Shown: positions 6,769 through 12,557 of the stretch, one piece after another
Position numbering within the stretch: position 1 is the first letter of the stretch
How the letters are laid out: every line of letters begins with the position of its first letter
Origin: DASPTT01 sp035623275
GTDB taxonomy: Bacteria > Actinomycetota > Acidimicrobiia > Acidimicrobiales > UBA8190
Direction: 5' to 3'
Assembly (NCBI GenBank): GCA_035623275.1
Contig: DASPTT010000163.1
Coordinates: forward strand, 1-14,797
DNA length: 14,797 nt
The notes under the pieces: generated by a model
Database searches by the model: none
Seen by the model: the letters and a program-made list of their open reading frames with translations, nothing else
Told to the model about the DNA's origin: nothing
Position numbers and translations under genes: made by a program

Positions 6769-9330
6769 TCAGCCCCCAATTACAGTCACTGACGCGGCGT
6801 CGCTAGTGGTCTGTCCCGAGGCATTCGAGACGACCATACGGAACAGATGGCCGTTCATGGACGGGGTGATCTCTTGGAACCAGCCTGGCGCGGTACCCCC
6901 CTGAATCGGGACCCAGGTCATGCCGCCGTCGGGCGAGTATTGCCATTCGTAGGTGGCTGCTCCGGAGGCGACGACCTGGAACGAGGCGGTGCCATAGGGC
7001 GCGACTTGCTGATTCTGTGGCTGCGACGTGATCACTGGTTGTCCAGAGGCGACGGGCGTGCTCGGCGAGCCTGTTGGCGTGGATGATCCGGAGATCGGCA
7101 TGCCGATGCTCTGGAGGGTGAACTGGTTGGTCGTGCTCTTGCCCCCCGTCACCTCGGTCGACTCGCCGGACACGAACACACCGAGAAGTGGTGAGAAAAA
7201 CTCCGTGCCAGTCGACTCCTGGCTCACGGTTCCCGAGGGTGTCGTCTCTGCGATGGTGTGGTGGATGGTGACTTCGATCACCTGCAGGGTGGTTCCGGCT
7301 ACCGTCAGGTGCGTGATGTCGGAGATGCGATCTGTCAGCTGCACGTCGTCTTCCCCGGACGAGGAGCTACCGGTCGACGTCGCGCTCCAGCTCTGCCCTA
7401 CGAAGTAGGGGGCCTTGAGCAGGGGAAGCGGCGGGGAGAACTCGAAGCTCAATGTGCCCGACGGAGAGGTGTTCTCCAGGCCGGTCACGCCGATCCCAGT
7501 GGTGGAGTAGGTCTCGGTCTGGATCTGCTGGCTGTCGGTGGTCGGATAGGTGTCGGTCTCGACGAATTCCCCAGGCACCGTGCCGGGCCGCAGGGTCACC
7601 AGGTAGGTACTCGGGGTGGCACTCGTTCCGCTCGCGCTCGCCGCGGAGAATACGAGTTCCCGGTTATAGACCGTAGGCAGGGACAGGGCTGACGCCGGTT
7701 TGGTCGAAGTACCAGACGAGCCGTGCGTCGTCGATCCCTGACTTCCGCCGCCATTGGATGCCACATAGGCCACGCCTCCTCCGCCGAGCGCCAAGACGAG
7801 AAGGGCGATGAGCCAAAAGGTGCCGCCGCGGCCAAGCCAGCCGAACCTGGGAGGTATTGGCTGTTCGGGGAGTCTGCCTTCAGTGGCAAGCGGGAGGATC
7901 CATTTGGAGAGTCTGCCCTCCATCGAAGTCGATTCCCCGGACCCAGCAACTCCGGCCACCGCGGCCGCTTCAGGTGATGCCACGCTTGTCTCTCCTGCAG
8001 GGGCGTTTTGGGGCCCGACAGTTTGAGGCGCGAACTCATCAGCTAGGCGCGAAGTCAACTCTCGTTCTTCTGGCAGGAGTTGCCGAAGGTCGCCAACCGT
8101 GTCGAACACTCCTGGTTGAAGGATCTGCCACCGTGAATTGAGATGGTGACCATTCGCGGGTTTGGCCATAAGCGCACTCACGAACGAGTCGAGTCGACCT
8201 TCGTCAAGGGCGTCGAGGAAGTCGGCCAGGTACGCCGACGGCACCGCCATGAACGCATCGCGCGCCGGGCACCAGATCCGAAACACCGACGCTTCCCAGT
8301 TGGCGAAGATCGCTTGACACCGAAACGGCGGCCGTTCTCGGGCCTTGAGAACGTCGCCGTAGGGCGTCGGAGCTGCCGTCGAAGCCGCTACGGTCTCGGA
8401 GAGTGGTTGGTCGTAGTTCCTCTCCACGCCCAAGGAGTCCCCGGCGATCAGTCGCCGGACAAGTTGTCGGTCGACCTCCGTGATGGTGTCGCCGATCGCA
8501 TCAACGATCGATTCCCAGGCAAGCTCGAGATGACGCTGCGCCGTGATCGTCCCGTATCGGGCCGAGTGCAACTGCGCGGCTCTCCCTTCGTCGTGGAGAT
8601 CACAGTTGAAAGCGGCCCGATGCACGAACCACCCAAAACGTTCGCGAGCTGGAGCCAGAGAGGTTCGTACAAGCGGCGGAAGATTGTCCGCCTTGCCTGC
8701 ACGTAAGGCTCGTGCGCAAGCGAGGACGCCGCCGGTTGCGAACAGGGCTGCTGCCCGAAGGAGGTCCCCATTCACATGCTCGGTGCAGAATTCGCCACGT
8801 CTCGGACGTGGACGCAGCCAGATTCCGTAACTGTTCCGGCGTTCGCATATCAGGATCAGGGAGGGCGCAAACGATCGGGCAAACAACCTGAGCACTTTGT
8901 CGTTGGTCGCATTCAGCATTGACACGCTGATGTGGGTCGACTCGCCGGCGTAAGTGACTCCACTAGGGAGAAGCTGATCCAGGTCGCGTTCGAATCGAGC
9001 CGACCAGGCAGCAAGCTCCTTGGCGAATCCCAATCGGTGTTCGAGCGGGGGACTCGCCATTTCGGCCTCGGCGTCGTCACACGTGAGGACGGCCCCTGAC
9101 CTACATCGGTAGGCGTTCGCATCACTTGGATCGAGACGACGGCCGGCAATGTCACACGCATGGATTATGCGGCGGAAGTCCAGTTGTTCACCGGCGCAGA
9201 AAAGCCGATACTCCTGCTCTAGGCCGACCAGCTGGGCCGCAGAAGGGACTGTTGGCCTACGCGGTCCAAGCAGATCGAGCAGAGTGGCGCCGCTATCAGG
9301 CGACGCTTCCAGGTCGGCTGGGGATGCCAC
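6769..9330 (-). CDS. Membrane protein: ligase-like (GS/GCS superfamily-like) domain, TM helix, extracellular Ig-like domain
   Basis: This 853-residue protein has an unusual architecture. Residues about 34-250 hold motifs resembling the glutamine synthetase/glutamate-cysteine ligase superfamily, which includes the Pup ligase PafA and Dop: GLEQEY (36-41, an ExE metal-binding pattern), DDAEAEMASPP (85-95), GESTHISVSM (129-138) and LRPRPRRGEF (172-181). A cytoplasmic region of uncertain fold continues to about 435. A Pro/Ala/Ser linker leads to one transmembrane helix at about 504-524. Because the ligase-like part precedes the helix, it should be cytoplasmic. The outside part has a Ser/Gly/Thr spacer (525-550), a beta-rich region (about 550-745, with VGQSW and TEFFSPLLGVFV), a Pro/Ser linker, and a C-terminal Ig-like domain (about 764-851, with YEWQYS and the closing FRMVVSN). 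The start is the GTG at 9330; an in-frame TAG lies 24 bases upstream. No Shine-Dalgarno is visible, so it may be leaderless. The ligase call is by motif only; TM and Ig calls are firm. Confidence 0.8.
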   Translation of the reverse strand: MASPADLEASPDSGATLLDLLGPRRPTVPSAAQLVGLEQEYRLFCAGEQLDFRRIIHACDIAGRRLDPSDANAYRCRSGAVLTCDDAEAEMASPPLEHRLGFAKELAAWSARFERDLDQLLPSGVTYAGESTHISVSMLNATNDKVLRLFARSFAPSLILICERRNSYGIWLRPRPRRGEFCTEHVNGDLLRAAALFATGGVLACARALRAGKADNLPPLVRTSLAPARERFGWFVHRAAFNCDLHDEGRAAQLHSARYGTITAQRHLELAWESIVDAIGDTITEVDRQLVRRLIAGDSLGVERNYDQPLSETVAASTAAPTPYGDVLKARERPPFRCQAIFANWEASVFRIWCPARDAFMAVPSAYLADFLDALDEGRLDSFVSALMAKPANGHHLNSRWQILQPGVFDTVGDLRQLLPEERELTSRLADEFAPQTVGPQNAPAGETSVASPEAAAVAGVAGSGESTSMEGRLSKWILPLATEGRLPEQPIPPRFGWLGRGGTFWLIALLVLALGGGGVAYVASNGGGSQGSTTHGSSGTSTKPASALSLPTVYNRELVFSAASASGTSATPSTYLVTLRPGTVPGEFVETDTYPTTDSQQIQTETYSTTGIGVTGLENTSPSGTLSFEFSPPLPLLKAPYFVGQSWSATSTGSSSSGEDDVQLTDRISDITHLTVAGTTLQVIEVTIHHTIAETTPSGTVSQESTGTEFFSPLLGVFVSGESTEVTGGKSTTNQFTLQSIGMPISGSSTPTGSPSTPVASGQPVITSQPQNQQVAPYGTASFQVVASGAATYEWQYSPDGGMTWVPIQGGTAPGWFQEITPSMNGHLFRMVVSNASGQTTSDAASVTVIGG

Positions 9331-9390
9331 GGAGCACGGATAGTGGCGGGCCTACGCTACGATGCCAGGGGAGCGCGGACTGCGCGAATG

Positions 9391-9525
9391 CTACTTGAGT
9401 CCGCAGTGGGGACAGGTCTCGGAGCCGATCGGTCGATCTTCTCCACAATTGGGGCAACTGTAGGTCCCAGTAGTAGTGGAACCACCTGCCGCCGTACTGT
9501 CGGCTTGTGTTGGTTTCTCAGCCAC
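9391..9525 (-). CDS. Zinc-ribbon mini-protein, 44 residues
   Basis: This small gene is easily missed by ORF callers. A GTG at 9525 is preceded by AAGGAGGGAA, a near-perfect ribosome binding site with short spacing. The 44-codon product has a flexible Ser/Thr/Gly/Ala-rich N-terminus (residues 1-21), then TYSCPNCGED and ETCPHCGLK, ending at a TAG at 9391. The two CPxCG knuckles, 14 residues apart, form a classic four-cysteine zinc ribbon that makes up the whole folded part. It lies 60 bases upstream of the 853-residue protein on the same strand and is probably co-transcribed. Known zinc ribbons of this size act as protein-protein or nucleic-acid adaptors, and LysW-type ribbons act as carrier proteins. 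LysW ends in Glu and this one in Lys, so the carrier idea is only a hypothesis. There is no transmembrane helix. Confidence 0.8.
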   Translation of the reverse strand: MAEKPTQADSTAAGGSTTTGTYSCPNCGEDRPIGSETCPHCGLK

Positions 9526-9846
9526 CTTCCCTCCTTCCCCGTGAATTGCTTTCGGGTATGTCGAGCCCCGCAGGTGGACTGGCCTGGTGCGAAGATAGCC
9601 CCATCGCGGCTTCCCGTCGATGGCCAGAAAGGATGCATGTGTGCTTCCCCGTTTGGGCCGACTGCGGGGTAAGAAGTTCCTGGTCAGTGGGAAATCGCTG
9701 GTCTTGGCATGGGAAGGACGGGCTCCCGGCCGTGTATGGCTTGCTCCCAGATGGACTTATCGATACCCCTCTTTGATCTGAGTCTGACGCGTCCCGACCG
9801 ACCTCACCCGGCACGTTGCGGATGGCCCTACCTGAGAGGGAACCAG
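9526..9846. other. 321-base gap without a supported gene
   Basis: This spans from the zinc-ribbon start to the end of the membrane mini-protein gene. The final bases before 9525 hold the ribosome binding site of the zinc-ribbon gene. A plus-strand frame from 9620 to 9781 (53 codons, basic) is open but has no ribosome binding site. No -35/-10 pair of convincing spacing was found on the minus strand. I see no repeats or RNA gene. Confidence 0.4.
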
Positions 9847-10074
9847 TTACAAGTGAGAGGAGGTGTCCGCTCGGTGCATCCACTTCCCCGGTGGTGGGTA
9901 CACGTACCTTGCGATCGTGGCGGACAGCCAACCCAATGCCCAACCACTGGCGCCTAGCTGAATCCTCTCCTTCGTCTTCTCGGTTGCTGTTGCTGAAACG
10001 ACAGCCAAGATGATCGCCCACACCACAGCACATCCGATGCTGTAGACCGTGTAGCTGTTTCGCGACAGTTTCAT
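9847..10074 (-). CDS. Small membrane protein with two predicted TM helices
   Basis: The ATG at 10074 follows AAGGTGGG about 7 bases upstream, which sets the start; a TTG in the same frame at 10101 lacks such a site. The 75-residue product starts MKLSRNSYTVYSIG, then has one hydrophobic segment of about 20 residues (CAVVWAIILAVVSATA, about 15-30). A charged loop TEKTKERIQ follows, then a second hydrophobic segment (LGASGWALGWLSATIARYVY, about 40-60) and a polar C-terminal tail with PPPGKW. The positive charges at both ends and in the loop fit a helical-hairpin membrane protein. I do not recognise the family. It is the first minus-strand gene of the block that continues with the zinc-ribbon and the ligase-like/Ig protein, and it is divergent from the secreted protein at 10294. 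A functional tie is inferred from position only. Confidence 0.65.
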   Translation of the reverse strand: MKLSRNSYTVYSIGCAVVWAIILAVVSATATEKTKERIQLGASGWALGWLSATIARYVYPPPGKWMHRADTSSHL

Positions 10075-10225
10075 ACCAACCCACCTTTCGGGAACGATCA
10101 AGCGCTAGACAAGCTAATTGTGCAAGGCAGGTGGCGGCTCGGAGTGCCTGCTAGCTCGCCGCTAACCGATCTGCCGGGGTTGCGCTACCTGGGAGTATCT
10201 AGGGTGCCCTCATCTATTTTGGGGA

Positions 10226-10254
10226 TTGTCAATGGGTGGTGTCTTCTCTAGTTT
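10226..10254 (+). promoter_or_regulatory. Candidate sigma-70-type promoter of the secreted protein gene
   Basis: TTGTCA (10226-10231) matches the -35 consensus at five of six positions. A 17-base spacer separates it from TAGTTT (10249-10254), a TAnnnT -10 box of the kind common in actinobacteria. Transcription would start near 10261, giving a leader of about 33 bases that includes the GGAGG before the ATG at 10294. This is the best promoter match in the divergent gap 10075-10293. Confidence 0.5.
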
Positions 10255-10293
10255 GGCGCTGCTACGAAGTCTCCAAGATGGAATGGAGGACCA

Positions 10294-11166
10294 ATGCGGA
10301 TCCTCAGATTCGTCCCCGCGCTCGTGTTAGCCCTCTTTGGTGTGGTCGTCGGCGCGGGCCCGTCCGGTGCCGCTGTGCCAAACGACGGATCACCCCCCTA
10401 TGTGTGCTCCGGCGGCGGTGTCCTAGCACCCGGCACCTACAGGTCGGTGCTTGTAACGGGATTCTGCTTCGCACCAACGGGGCCCATCACGATCGAGGGG
10501 AACCTCACCCTCGCACCGAATTCGGGCTTCGATGACGCCACCGGTGCTCCGACCTTCGAGGGATGCCCGGCCGAGATCGACATCCGAGGCAATGTCTTTG
10601 TGGGCAACGGATCGATCCTCGGGTTGGGTTCCGGGCAGACACTGGGTTGTCCTACCTTCAGCGGCCAAGTCGGCGGCAGCGTCATCGGGCTGGCCACACT
10701 CGGCGTCATCATCCACGGCGAGACGATCGGAGGGAGCGTGACGATCGCCGGTGGCGGTGGCGGGGTGAACTGCAACATGCCTTCCCTCTTCTCTCAGGAC
10801 CCGGCGCTCGCAGGGACGCCTGCGTTCAGCGATCTCGAGGACAGCACAGTCGGTGGCGACTTCACCGTCTGGGGTTTGCACTCGTGCTGGTACGGCGCTC
10901 TGCGGGATCAGATCGGTGGCAGCTCCTACATCATCGGCAACATCATGGCTGACCCCGACGCCGCGGAAGTTTCCGACAACGTCATCTATGGCAACTTCAT
11001 CTGTCTGGCCAACAACCCCACCATTCAGTACGGCGACAATGCGGCTGGGCTCACGGGCCCGCCGAATGAAGTGGGAGGGTTAGCCCTTGGTCAGTGCGGA
11101 TTCGGTGTCCTGTCACCGGATCCCGATGGTGGCCCGCTGGAGCCGATTTCGGTCCCGCTGAGCTGA
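10294..11166 (+). CDS. Secreted protein with repeat-rich, beta-helix-like body
   Basis: The ATG at 10294 has GGAGG 6 bases upstream. A signal peptide is clear: MRILRFVPAL, then a long hydrophobic core and a probable cleavage after GPSGAA at about residue 27. The mature chain of about 263 residues is poor in charge, rich in Gly, and contains irregular repeats of the form IxGNxTLxPNSG, IRGNVFVGNGSI, VGGSVIG, IGGSVTI, VGGDFTVWG and IYGNFICL. Such short G-N/S-hydrophobic repeats are typical of parallel beta-helix or bactofilin-like solenoids. Cysteines (for example VCSGG, GFCFAP, EGCPAE, LGCPTF, HSCWYG, GQCGFG) could form disulfides outside the cell. There is no C-terminal LPxTG sorting signal or transmembrane helix, so it is probably released or held by non-covalent contacts. 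I know the type only as an actinobacterial secreted protein of unknown function. It is divergent from the membrane mini-protein at 10074. Confidence 0.82.
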   Translation: MRILRFVPALVLALFGVVVGAGPSGAAVPNDGSPPYVCSGGGVLAPGTYRSVLVTGFCFAPTGPITIEGNLTLAPNSGFDDATGAPTFEGCPAEIDIRGNVFVGNGSILGLGSGQTLGCPTFSGQVGGSVIGLATLGVIIHGETIGGSVTIAGGGGGVNCNMPSLFSQDPALAGTPAFSDLEDSTVGGDFTVWGLHSCWYGALRDQIGGSSYIIGNIMADPDAAEVSDNVIYGNFICLANNPTIQYGDNAAGLTGPPNEVGGLALGQCGFGVLSPDPDGGPLEPISVPLS

Positions 11167-11196
11167 TTTCCAACAAGGACCCTTCTGGGCCCTCGG

Positions 11197-11222
11197 TCTG
11201 GTGCTCTTCGAGAGTCACCAGA
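11197..11222. terminator. Strong hairpin, probable terminator of the secreted protein gene
   Basis: TCTGGTGCTCT, loop TCG, AGAG, one bulged T, CACCAGA makes an 11-bp stem 30 bases after the stop codon at 11166. There is no T-run, as is common for actinobacterial terminators. It also falls at the point where the recombinase remnant's reading frame stops being recognisable, so it may mark or come from the junction. Confidence 0.5.
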
Positions 11223-11410
11223 TCGTGCGCCATCCACAGCTCGAGGGGCTGCATCACGGTGCCTCGCACCGGGGGCCGGTGCCCGGCCTCGATCTCGGAC
11301 ACCAGGGCCGCCGCCGCCCGCTGGGCGTCGCGCTTGCCGCCTCGCACCGTCCGGGTGACGTAGCGGAAGCGACGGGTGACCGGATCCCGGCCGGCGCAGA
11401 CCCTGGCGGG
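11201..11410 (-). pseudogene. Tyrosine recombinase (phage-type integrase) N-terminal fragment
   Basis: On the minus strand the translation from about 11410 to 11210 contains ARVCAGRDPVTRRFRYVTRT, then VRGGKRDAQRAAAALVSEIE, then MQPLELWMAHDL. This is the pattern of the N-terminal arm-binding domain of actinobacterial phage-type integrases (usually VRVYAGRDPVTGRxRYVSRTVxGTxREAxRALAxLVxEV) and the start of the core-binding domain (LxxWLAH). The catalytic domain with the R...HxxR...Y residues is absent; the frame runs into unrelated sequence after about 11210. No start codon with a ribosome binding site is seen. It lies 46 bases downstream of the tRNA-Ser 3' end and points away from it, the usual position of an integrase beside its attachment site. 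It is therefore a gene relic, probably non-functional. Its base composition matches the GC-rich right side. Confidence 0.6.
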
Positions 11411-11415
11411 CCTTC

Positions 11416-11441
11416 TGAGGGTTCCGGCCCGGAGGCCCTCA
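11416..11441. repeat. Imperfect palindrome next to the tRNA 3' end
   Basis: TGAGGG, T, TCCGG, C, CCGGA, GG, CCCTCA: two nested perfect arms (6 and 5 bp) with a small asymmetric bulge. It starts 15 bases beyond the tRNA-Ser 3' end. It could be the tRNA terminator (no T-run on the minus strand) or a protein-binding site left from the integrated element, such as an excisionase or recombinase arm site. Confidence 0.45.
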
Positions 11442-11455
11442 CCCCCTCTGACCTG

Positions 11456-11540
11456 CGGAGGGAGTGGGATTCGAACCCACGGGCCCCGAGAGGCCAAGGC
11501 TTTTCAAGAGCCTCGCATTCGTCCGCTCTGCCATCCCTCC
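11456..11540 (-). tRNA. tRNA-Ser (anticodon UGA)
   Basis: The minus strand folds into a class II cloverleaf of 85 bases. The acceptor arm is GGAGGGA with TCCCTCC and a G discriminator. The D-arm is GCAGAGCGGACGAATGC, and the anticodon stem AGGCT/AGCCT carries loop CTTGAAA. The long variable arm is closed by GGCC...GGCC, and the T-arm is GTGGG-TTCGAAT-CCCAC. The anticodon TGA lies at 11504-11506 and reads UCA serine codons. The 3' CCA is not encoded, which is usual in actinobacteria. The long variable arm supports serine, and the G discriminator is the serine identity base. The 3' end faces the integrase fragment, as expected for an att site in a tRNA gene. Confidence 0.95.
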
Positions 11541-11574
11541 GAAGGGACCAAGGGTACCGCCGTGGTGTGCGGGC

Positions 11575-12534
11575 TCAGGGGGTGCCGTCGCCGACCTGGG
11601 CGCGCAGGTCGGCCACCCAGGCCTCGGCATCGCGCCACGCGGCGCCCGCACGCTCGCGCGCAGCGGGGGCGTGCTCGCCGGCCGCCGGATACGAACCCAG
11701 GTACTTGACCCCCGCCAGCTCGGCGTGCAGCACGCGCAGGCAGTCGGCCACGACCTCGTCGGCGACGTGGCCCTCCAGGTCGATGAGGAAGCAGTAGTCG
11801 CCGAGGCCGCGCTTGGTGGGGCGTGACTCCAGCTTGGTCAGGTTGATGTTGCGCGCTGCGAACTCGCTCAAGATGGCATGCAGGCTTCCCGGCCGGTCTT
11901 CGCGCTGGAAGCAGACGATGCTCGTCTTGTCGTGGCCGGTCGGGACGGGGATGCCGCGCCGGGCGAGGGCGACGAAGCGCGTCTGGTTGTCGGGATGGTC
12001 CTCCACGGCGGACGCCAGCGGCACGAGCCCGTAGAGCTCGCCCGCCAGGCGCGGCGCCAGGGCCGCCGTGGAGACGTCGGCTGCCTCACCGACCAGGCGG
12101 GCCGCCTCGGCGGTGGAGTTGGTGGGCACGACCTCGACGCCCGGGAGGTAGGCGGAGAGGAAGCTGCGGCACTGCGCGGTGGCGTGTGGGAAGGACAGGA
12201 CCCGTCGTATGCCGCCGCGCGAGGCCCCGTCGATAGCCAGCAGGTGGAGGTGGACGTCGAGGACCACCTCGCGCTGGATGAGGAGGTCGACGTCGAAGAC
12301 GAGGCTGTCGACGGTGGCGTTGACCGTCCCCTCGATGGAGTTCTCGATGGGTACGAAAGCGAGGTCCACACTCCCCGCGCACACCGCCTCGAGCGCGTCG
12401 GGCAGGGTGGCGGCGGGGACCACGTCCGCCTTGGCGTAGTCGGCCTGCGTGAACAGCGCCTCCTCGGTGAACGTCCCGGCGGGCCCGAGGAAGGCGATGG
12501 CGCCGACACGGGCCGAGGTCGCAGGCCGTTCCAT
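11575..12534 (-). CDS. pheA: Prephenate dehydratase
   Basis: This is a 319-residue monofunctional prephenate dehydratase, which converts prephenate to phenylpyruvate in phenylalanine synthesis in the cytoplasm. The catalytic domain begins with FLGPAGTFTEEAL (15-27). It has DLAFVPIENSIEGTVNAT (57-74) and the conserved catalytic TRF motif in NQTRF (183-187). The ACT regulatory domain runs from about 203 to 275, with RPGSLHAILSEFA and the phenylalanine-binding ESRP at 236-239, so feedback inhibition by phenylalanine is expected. There is no chorismate mutase domain; that step must be encoded elsewhere. The C-terminal tail after the ACT domain is Ala/Arg-rich. The ATG at 12534 is 8 bases after TATCCT on the minus strand, a TAnnnT -10 box, so the mRNA is probably leaderless. 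It is divergent from larB with no room for separate promoters. The tRNA-Ser gene lies 34 bases after its stop and could be read through. Confidence 0.97.
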   Translation of the reverse strand: MERPATSARVGAIAFLGPAGTFTEEALFTQADYAKADVVPAATLPDALEAVCAGSVDLAFVPIENSIEGTVNATVDSLVFDVDLLIQREVVLDVHLHLLAIDGASRGGIRRVLSFPHATAQCRSFLSAYLPGVEVVPTNSTAEAARLVGEAADVSTAALAPRLAGELYGLVPLASAVEDHPDNQTRFVALARRGIPVPTGHDKTSIVCFQREDRPGSLHAILSEFAARNINLTKLESRPTKRGLGDYCFLIDLEGHVADEVVADCLRVLHAELAGVKYLGSYPAAGEHAPAARERAGAAWRDAEAWVADLRAQVGDGTP

Positions 12535-12557
12535 GTGCGGGCAGGATAGTGGCCGAC
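12535..12557. promoter_or_regulatory. Overlapping leaderless divergent promoters, pheA and larB
   Basis: The octamer AGGATAGT (12543-12550) gives a -10 on both strands. GATAGT (12545-12550) is 7 bases before the plus-strand ATG at 12558. TATCCT (complement of 12543-12548) is 8 bases before the minus-strand ATG at 12534. Both distances are right for transcription starting at the start codon. The -35 elements would fall inside the opposite gene. This is inferred from spacing and sequence. Confidence 0.5.

Noticed and set aside
2729..8116. Identical 15-mer CCAGGAGTGTTCGAC (minus strand) in the TIGR03086 gene and in the 853-residue gene
   Set aside because: Both copies encode the pentapeptide PGVFD in unrelated proteins and the flanks differ, so this looks like coincidence and not a repeat element.
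9620..9781. 53-codon basic plus-strand ORF between the zinc-ribbon and membrane mini-protein genes
   Set aside because: No ribosome binding site or promoter, no recognisable motif, and orientation opposite to its neighbours; it could be chance.
10102..10140. Possible promoter of the membrane mini-protein (TTGCAC on the minus strand)
   Set aside because: No -10 hexamer of good quality lies at 16-18 bases from it, so I could not support a promoter call.
11051..11209. C-terminal part of the minus-strand frame carrying the integrase fragment
   Set aside because: Past about 11210 it is antisense to the end of the secreted protein gene and has no recombinase motifs; the fragment was cut there.
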